Positions 56,648-64,000 of a stretch of DNA of 64,000 nucleotides are shown here, one piece after another; the stretch's first letter is position 1, and each line of letters starts with the position of its first letter. Made by a program: the position numbers and the translations under genes. The DNA lies in assembly GCF_030272615.1 (NCBI RefSeq), contig NC_081411.1:834138136-834202135 (forward strand), read 5' to 3'. The DNA is from Cryptomeria japonica (Eukaryota > Streptophyta > Pinopsida > Cupressales > Cupressaceae). The notes under the pieces were generated by a model. The model had not been told where the DNA came from, made no database searches, and saw only the letters and a program-made list of their open reading frames with translations.

Positions 56648-58292
56648 TGGTGCAGGAGCACCCAAGGGTCCTATGAGACCTCACATATAATTTAGGATAT
56701 TGAGTCTAGGAAGGGTAAATAAGGTCATTTTGATCATAAATGGATGTAATAAGACCATTTATGGTCCTTAGTATAGGTGTGTCGGGCCATTTTGTCATTT
56801 TGTCAAAAATTGCTCAAAACTTGTCCTAGGTGTTCAAGTATGAAATATGGATTTGTAAAGATGCATTTTATGTTCCTATGGAATTTCAAGGTCATTTAAT
56901 GCATTCATATGGTTTAGTGTGGTCATTTTGAAGAGGATGCAAAATATGTTATAAATGTTGTTAGGCAACTTTTGAAAAGTTGTTAAAAATACTTGTAAAA
57001 GTTGCATTTTTGAAGGTTCAATAGTCATATAGGTTCAAAAGGTAGTTAGGTAGTTGGTTTTTTGGTTGGGAAAGCATGTAATATGTTTAAAAAATCATGT
57101 GATCTCTTGTAGAAGGAGATAATGACATGACAATGAGATTGACAATAGAAGAACATGCTCTTTTCCTTCAATTTTGATAGAAATCTGAACTTTGTCATTG
57201 ATGTATAGGTCTGTATAATCCATTTTTTATTTGAATCTTATTGGATATGATAAAATAGTGTTATAATTCTCATTTGAGATTGGTTTGGGGTTTGAATAAT
57301 CATTTTTGTTTAAGATATATTGAGTATCCCTAAAACTGCTGTAAAAGACAGATTAATTGAAGGTTTGAGAGTCACAATGCTAAATTTACCCATTCCACTT
57401 TATGTATTTTATTTTTCTTGTGTAAAAGGTCTAGATCAGTGTATTATAGGCATATCTAACAACTTATGTACAAGACAGGTCAGGGAAATGGAATGGTGAA
57501 GCCCTAGGGTGGAGGAATGAGTGATGGCATGAGAGCAAACGGTGCCATGTATTGTTCTGAGTAAAACCAATGAATAAGTGGTTGTTTTTATCATTTATTA
57601 TGTCTAAGAGGGTTGAGTAGATGGTTTTTGAACCTTTTTAGGAGTTCTGAAGAGTTTGGAAGAGTGGATTTGAGGATACCCTAGCTTGAATCCCTAAAAA
57701 AGAGGGTTTAATGGTTGAGTGACTAAACAAGCATGGCACCCCATGAAACCTTGACAATATGTTTATTTTAACCCTAAGGAAAGACTTTTTGAGGGTATTT
57801 ATTCTTGGTGTTAAGATCTTGAAGGGGTTGCTTTGTAAAAGTGGCCTAATTAGCCTAGTTTTAGGTGTAGTAGGGTATTGGTTCTTGTAATTGGTCCAAA
57901 GTACCTATACCTAGTTTCGGAGTATGTTGTGTAGCTCTGAAAAGGGTGTCAGGAAGTGTAATTTTTTTATCAATTCATTTGAAGGATTTTTGTGTTATGT
58001 TGGAATTACTCTCTTGGAAGGGCTACTAGAGTTAAGCCTTGTGGTGTAGTCCAGGTGTGTTGGAGTGTAAACCTTGGAATTGTTGAGTGTGGAAACTTTT
58101 ATTAATTTTTTCTAAGTGTGAATATACCTTTGAGTATGTCGGCCAAGGCTTGGGGTTGTGATTCCTTAGTTGAGTCTTTTGGTAGGCCTTTTTCAAGGAT
58201 GGGAGTTGGGTGAAGTTGTTAGGTTTGTTAACCTTTTGAGTGAAGTGTTGTTATTAACCCTCTGGTGTTGATCAAGACTATTCTCCTCTACA
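56648..58292 (+). repeat. Ty3/gypsy 5' LTR
   Basis: It begins TGGTGCAGGAGCACCC within the copia 'LWH' codons and probably ends CCTCTACA at 58292. It is followed by 'ttggcataaaactag' (a primer-site candidate) and then gag. The 3' LTR is not in the window, so the right border is approximate. Confidence 0.65.
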
Positions 58293-58377
58293 TTATATTG
58301 GCATAAAACTAGTAAGTAGGTCCTTGTGGGAACATTGCGTGGTTCCTTGAGTTAGAGTTTGAAGATAGTGTGTGAAG

Positions 58378-59420
58378 ATGCCTCCAAAGAACCAGATGGC
58401 TAGAGAGGTGGAGGAATTGAGAGAAGCATTGGAAGCAAGAGATAGAGAGTTGAGAGAGTTTATAGAACATGATTCCTCAAGGGAAAGAGAAATAAGACAA
58501 GTAAGAAGAGAGAATGCAGCAATACAAGCAAGGTTGGAAGCCATAAAGCGGAATCCTAGAAGGGATGAGAAGTTTGACCAAGAAGGAGATGCAGAAGCAA
58601 ATGAGAATCCTCATGGAGAGAATTTAGAGAAGTTATATCTTGATGAAAGGAAGATAATGAGGTTGATTAAGGCTGATCAAGGTGGTGGAACAAAAACAAA
58701 CATTGAGTTACCTATGTACCATGGAAAGATGGACAGTGAAGAAGTGTTGGGTTGGATAGATGCCCTTGAAAATTACTTTGAGTATGTAGAAATGAGTGAG
58801 GATAAAAAGGTCAAGTTTGATAAAACTAAGTTGAGAGGAACAACATTGACATGGTGGACTAGTGTGCAGGCAAAGAGAGTGGCTAAAGGAGGAACAAAAG
58901 TTACTTCTTGGAATAGAATGACAACTATGGTGAAGAATCAATCTCTTCCTTCTAATTATGCACTTCAAACCAGAAGGTTAAGGAAGAATTTGAAACAAAA
59001 AGATCTTGATGTGATGACTTATACTAATAAATTTCACAAGTTGAGTATTATAGGTGGTTTAGAGGATGAAGAAGAAAAAGTAGCAAGGTATCTGAATGGG
59101 TTGAGGTATAACCTACAAGATGAAATTGGATTAAATGTTCCTAAGACATTGGGTGAAAGTTTTCAGCTTGCAATCAAGTTAAGAGGAAACAAGAAAGACA
59201 AAGTGGTGGTAGAGGTAATGCAAATAGAGGAAAAGACTCTAGGCAAAATAATGAGAGCCAAGGACAAGGAGATGTCAATAAAAACAAAGAGCAAAGCGCA
59301 GATCAAAGAGGTAGATTTGGAATAGGTAGAGGTTCAGGTGTATTCATAGGCATATGCTATCATTTCAATGAGGTTGGGCATCCATCATTCAAGTGCCCTG
59401 AGAAGACTTCAAGTATTGAG
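58378..59420 (+). pseudogene. Ty3/gypsy gag with zinc knuckle
   Basis: The ATG at 58378 opens 316 codons to a stop at 59323. Residues 1-60 form a charged coiled coil. The retrotransposon gag domain follows ('LPMYHGKMDSEEVLGWIDAL', 'KLRGTTLTWW', 'LDVMTYTNKFHKLS', 'RYLNGLRYNLQDEI'). A frameshift near 59230 leaves the nucleocapsid knuckle CYHFNEVGHPSFKC (59355-59396) in another frame; its second Cys is Phe. The gypsy assignment is firm. Confidence 0.88.
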
Positions 59421-59619
59421 AAGAAGAATGAAAGGAGAGTTTAACTAGTGCAAGAGGACAAGGGAGAATATGTCACAACTTTTAAACCCATCATACTGCA
59501 GTCAGAGGTTAGAGAGATGCTAATGTTCAAAAGAACATTGTTGAAAGTACCCAAGCAGTAGCAAAGGACACCAAGAAGATCTCTTTTCAATATCCATTGC
59601 AAGAGTAAAGGTAAGGTAT

Positions 59620-60311
59620 GTAAAATGATTATTGATTTTGGTTCTCAAGACTATATAGTTTCTCAAGAAATGGTAGATAAGCTGCAAATAAAAAGGCTGC
59701 CTCATCAAAATCCTTATAGAGCATCTTCGGTGAATGATAAGAAAACACTTTTGGTAAATGAGAAATCTTATGTTGATTTCAAGATTGGGGAATATCAAGA
59801 TAGAGACTTGTGTGATATATTACCGATGGATTGTTGCCATTTACTATTAAGGAGACCTTGGAAATATGATAGAGAGTCAATGCATGATGAATTTAATAAT
59901 GCTTACACTATCAAGAAGGATGGAAGAATATTTGTGTTGAACTCTTTGCAGGATGATTATGAAGTTCCTAAGACTTCCAAGGTTATCTTGATGGGAAAGA
60001 AGGAATTGTCGAGTCACATGGATGAGCGGTATAATGTGAATGCAGGTGTGTCTAGTGTTAGAGGAACTAAGGAAAAAGGTAAAGGAGTAGTTGAACATAC
60101 CTACCAACAACAAAAGGAAGTTCAAGATAGTCAAAAGGTGTTGATGCATACCAGGATCTTAGTACAAGGTCTGAGACAAAATAGTCTAGTTGATGACCAG
60201 AATGGTGTGATGGTTGGGAGCATAGAATGTTCTTTGAATGGTAAACATTTTGTTGATACTATTCCTAATGTGTCCAAGGAAATGGATAAGAAATCATGTT
60301 TTGATTTTTAG
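59620..60311 (+). pseudogene. Ty3/gypsy protease region
   Basis: The segment reads 'MIIDFGSQDYIVSQEMVDKL' with the catalytic D-[ST]-G changed to D-F-G. Next comes 'DILPMDCCHLLLRRPW', corresponding to the conserved D.LPMD..h.LLGRPW block before reverse transcriptase (the Gly is Arg here). The frame stops at 60309-60311 and reverse transcriptase is not seen; the element is broken off near 60550-60590. Confidence 0.8.
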
Positions 60312-60585
60312 GTTGATGGTGACTCTAGACAACCAAGGAATGAGTACAAATGGTAGAGATCGATACATAGATGTTGGAGGACTAATATTCCATGGAGTTT
60401 TCATGCAGGTGCAAATCACATGTTGGTGAAAGAAACAAGGGCCAACACGAAGTTGTTGTTGAGTAGTCTAGTGTGCAAATGCATGGTGGAGATGGCAAAG
60501 ATTTTTATTGTTATATCCAGGGTAGTAGAAGACCAACAAGGAGGATGAATGTGATAATATGATGAAATAATAAGGATCCGGTCAA

Positions 60586-60612
60586 CTATTGAGAGGGGGG
60601 GTGAATCAGTAG
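60586..60612 (-). other. C-rich U5 hairpin, rightmost copia-type LTR
   Basis: On the minus strand CTACTGA pairs with TCAATAG, which is TCAGTAG with one decayed base. The loop is C-rich. Confidence 0.5.
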
Positions 60613-62447
60613 ATTGAAAATATACTAAACTTTCACCAAACTTAATTCCAACTTAGAAACAACTTGCTAAAATAAATTGGTTTAGTCACTTTATCAAAAA
60701 CTGTAACTGCACTATCAAACTTTACTGGTTGACCAAAACATCAATGATACAATGTAACGGATCTGAAACTCAAATACCATTTTGTGATGGTAGGAAAAGT
60801 GAGATCGGGTGACTAGGACCTAATCCCACTTTTGCCAACACATTGGGAATATGAAAGAGCCTAGGGAGATAGACCACTTTGGCTACTTAATGTGAGAAAG
60901 AGAGAGCTAAGGATTACCTCTTAGGGTTTATATTCCTCTTGTTGCAAATGATGAGAAAAACTAGGGTTTGAATGATCAACTAGACTAGGAGATGAAGAAT
61001 GAAGCATAAATGAACTCAAAACTGAACAAACTTGTAGATCTAAAACTAAGATACTGAAAGAATGAAAGGGGGAGGATTCTGGATGTGTACCTGATGCTGC
61101 AAATTGAACCAAATTGACCTAGACTAGGGTGCCACACCATTGTCCTTTTTTTGCAAACATGAGGCTACAACTGAGACACTGCAAACTGGAGGTCCTGAAG
61201 CTAGAACCTTCTAAAAATATTTGAAGAGAAAAGGGACCATGGCACCATGCCATTGTCCTGTGTAGGACCAGGGCACCACACCTCTGTCCTAGGAAGATTA
61301 GGGCAGATATGATGATTTTGGGTGATTCATGTGCCTTTTGCTGAGTTGAAAGTGCCTTCGAGTACTTGTTTCTGCACCTGCAACTAAAAAGGGAAGGTTT
61401 GGGTGGCTATATAGTGTTTTGACTTAGTCTAACCCCTATGTTGGTGATTTCCACCTCCACAAATATCCGATAATGTATTGAAAATGTGTGTGCTAGAACC
61501 TTCTATGTATGCAAGATCCTAAATGATAGGAAACTAGAGCTACCCTAAGCATGAGAGTAAACCCTAAATGTAAATGTGAATGTAAATAACAATGCTTCAA
61601 ACCAAATATGCTAAATTATCTAAAGCATGAATGTAAATATGAAAATTGATGTAAGAAGCTCATACAAAGACATGAAAATAACATGAAACCATACCAATCC
61701 CCAAGGGAGAGATATTGCCACTAGATCTCCTATTATTCTTCAATTTCTTCAAGGCTCATAATTGATGATGAATGCTTGACAAATGCTTGATGAATGTTTT
61801 TGAAGACTCCACATAGGATTATCTTTCAGTACATAGAAGGCTCCTTATGCTTGCTTTGCTGAAAACTCCCTTAGATTAGATAGATCTTCATTTTCTTCAA
61901 ATGAAGAAAGAGAGCTCTTATGTATGAAACCCTAGATCTTAATTTTGACTTAATTCCACCTTTAGGCTGACCTAGGAATTGAATTTCTCGCCAATCTTTT
62001 GGGGTTAAGAATTATAATATCATAGAATCGTGTTCCCAAAATTTAGGGAAAAAAGCCGAGGACCGTGGCGGGAATGCACATGGTCAGACCAACTTTTCAC
62101 CAAATTTTAAGGGCCATTAGATATGATGATATTAGAGTGAATCCCAAAGTTACAGCTGATTTTGAGGTGTTTTGATATGCGTAATTGGGCCTTAAAGGTC
62201 GAAATAGGACATAATTAGGGTTTATGATTTATTGGAGGAATAAAATAAAAAGGGGCACACTTAGGGTAAAGGGCCCAATTTTATAATGTGTGAAGTGATG
62301 AAATATGAATTTAGATTTAATTAAATTAATTAATTAAATGCTTAAAGGGAAAGTACAATGCAAGATGCAAAAACACTAAGGCGGGTGCTAACCTAAGTGT
62401 GAAATTGTACCAGCCTAGCAAGGGTGTACAATTTACGACACTACATT
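60586..62447 (-). repeat. Minus-strand LTR material of one or two elements
   Basis: At the left is the C-rich hairpin of a copia-type LTR end (60586-60612, minus strand). At the right the minus strand begins TGTAGTGTCGTAAATTG (62447), a gypsy-like LTR start preceded by the purine tract AAAGTGGGGGCTAAA (62462 to 62448). The two ends may belong to different elements; the internal border is not resolved. A 'gggcaccacacc..tgtcct' phrase recurs at about 61128, 61244 and 61269. Confidence 0.5.
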
Positions 62448-64000
62448 TAGCCCCCACTTTAGCGGTCATATGACACTACGTGCATATGCAAGCTAAAGTA
62501 CAAAAAAATAAACATCATGAAAAAGGATATATCCATAAGTTGTCAGATGAAGCCCCCAACAGTATCTGAAGTACACAGTTAGGATCCGCACCCTACAAAA
62601 CCACATGGTAGATAAAATCTCAAAATCACCTAAATGCTTACTAAGGAAAGTGATGAAAATTCGAGGGTAGCTATATGCCCCCTATTTTGGCTTGCTAATT
62701 TGAGTGACTTGAAATATGGTATCATGTTTACCAAATCGAATTGTGAAAGAAGATTGATGACAAATGCTCATAAGAAGATTTGATACAAGATCAAAAAACT
62801 AATGGAGAACCATTTGGTAAGAAAGAGAAATAAGCCTCAATTCCAACACAACAAAGAGTGTGAGTATTTGAGAGCTCTCTAGAATAAGATGAAAGATTTA
62901 AATGGAGACAAATGCAAAGAGAAGGAAGAAGAAACAAAAAATCATGAATACACACTTTGGTGATCCATGATAAGAGAAAAGGAACCATGGACATCTCGAC
63001 CCTAAAAATAGGTGATCCATGGAGAGAAGGGCATGGACAACTAGCCCCCAGAGTATGTCTGGGTGATCCATGTAAGGGAGAAGAGTGAGAACACCATTAG
63101 TTCCACTCAACCTCATGCATGTGTGTGCAAGTAGAACAAGGATACCTACCTTTGACACCAAGAAGATATCCATCATGCAACAATGTCATAAATCCACACA
63201 AGAGAGGGAATACTCTTCAAGCAAGGATAAGATAGTTCAAAAGAGATATCTTGCTATAAGTGTAAGGTGATCCTTGGAGGAGAATAAATCTTTGTGAAAA
63301 AAGACATCTACCTTCAAGAGGAGTTGTCTTAGACAAATATAAAATCTTCTAGAACAAATGAATGCAAGAGATTTGAAAAGAGTAGAGGATTGAGATGACA
63401 TCAAAGAGAGATTATTTATAACAACACTCTTCTAAAAGAAGGCAAGAGATCCTCATCAGGGATATGCACATGCACAAAATAGAAGGGTGTATTATAAAAG
63501 ATACTACTCAATGAAGAAAAGAAATTGATGAATGATCAAAGACTTCCAATCACCAAAGAGGAGGTCACAATTAAGGATATGTACTTAAGATCCCCATTAA
63601 GGATGCTTGTTCCAATATGAGAGAAGGAATTCAAATATGAATACACCTCTACAATAAATAAAAAATCCTTATAGAAGACACTACTTCACAAAGGGGAAAT
63701 TTTAATCTTAAGAAGGAGAGATGTTTGAAATCACTCTTGTCCCCTATATATATAGGGAGAAGAAATGAGATAGAAATAGTCTATTATGTTGCTTCCAAAA
63801 GTATGATTGCATGTGAAATTATACCATCATGAATGAAAATGAGCCCCCAGTAAGTGAGCTACCAATGTCACATAATTATGAGCAACATCATAGCCATTAA
63901 TGTTATTTAAAGGCATGATAGATTGAATGAGGTATTTGAATATGACATGTTAAATTTTCTACTATAAGTGAGATTAAAGACATGTATAAGATGTTGAATG
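62448..64000 (-). other. 3' internal part of a minus-strand LTR element
   Basis: It follows the purine tract at 62448-62462. I find no recognisable coding domain. The phrase 'ggtgatccatg' recurs at about 62959, 63011 and 63062, with a variant near 63268, and 'agcccccag' tracts occur at 63043 and 63843. The element continues beyond the window. Confidence 0.4.

Noticed and set aside
55872-56690. Host coding gene between element C and the gypsy element
   Set aside because: Its reading frame joins to the copia protease at 2343-2410 and matches the copia pre-integrase region; its last residues (after LWH) are gypsy LTR sequence.

Overview
This is a stretch of a large, repeat-filled plant nuclear genome, about 65% A+T and possibly a gymnosperm (an inference; the sequence gives no species-level evidence). 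The plant assignment rests on Ty1/copia and Ty3/gypsy LTR retrotransposons with plant-type primer sites, a CACTA (En/Spm, TNP2) transposon with plant-style introns, and a TRIM element. I see no ordinary single-copy host gene. Almost all the window is one nested stack of mobile elements, and exact ends and target-site duplications (TSDs) allow most of it to be ordered.

Outermost layer: a decayed Ty1/copia element on the + strand (LTR about 899-1370, gag and protease 1483-2410, continuing at 55872-56647). Element C, a pol-less LTR element (2411-55871, TSD TAACT/TAATT), split it. The 5' LTR of C is split by a CACTA transposon (2569-48154, TSD TAG). The uninterrupted version of that site survives in the 3' LTR of C at 54801-54803.

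The CACTA holds a TNP2 transposase gene (7670-11681) and a second gene (about 12999-41040) with a SET-domain segment and a Ptta/En/Spm-like segment. Three more LTR elements landed in the second gene: A (13234-21304, +), B (22047-28674, -) and D (30595-39909, with its two LTRs in inverted orientation). Without these the CACTA would be about 21.6 kb.

A, B and C share one unusual plan. Each has copia-type ends, a coiled-coil Gag with an array of four to five CCHC zinc knuckles, and one very long ORF of unknown function (about 1,000-1,100 codons) where pol should be. I see no reverse transcriptase, RNase H or integrase in any of them, so they probably rely on another element's enzymes. The long ORF is recognisably homologous in all three. 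This family is the best candidate here for an undescribed system, together with a C-rich hairpin at the 3' end of their LTRs whose outer stem pairs covary between families.

Right flank: a 334-bp TRIM with a tRNA-like Pol III promoter in each LTR (55941-56274), a gypsy element with LTR, gag and protease (56648 to about 60585), and LTR or internal fragments of minus-strand elements to the window end. Every coding region carries stop codons or frameshifts. Many stops look like C-to-T decay of CAG, CAA or CGA, as expected for old methylated transposons.
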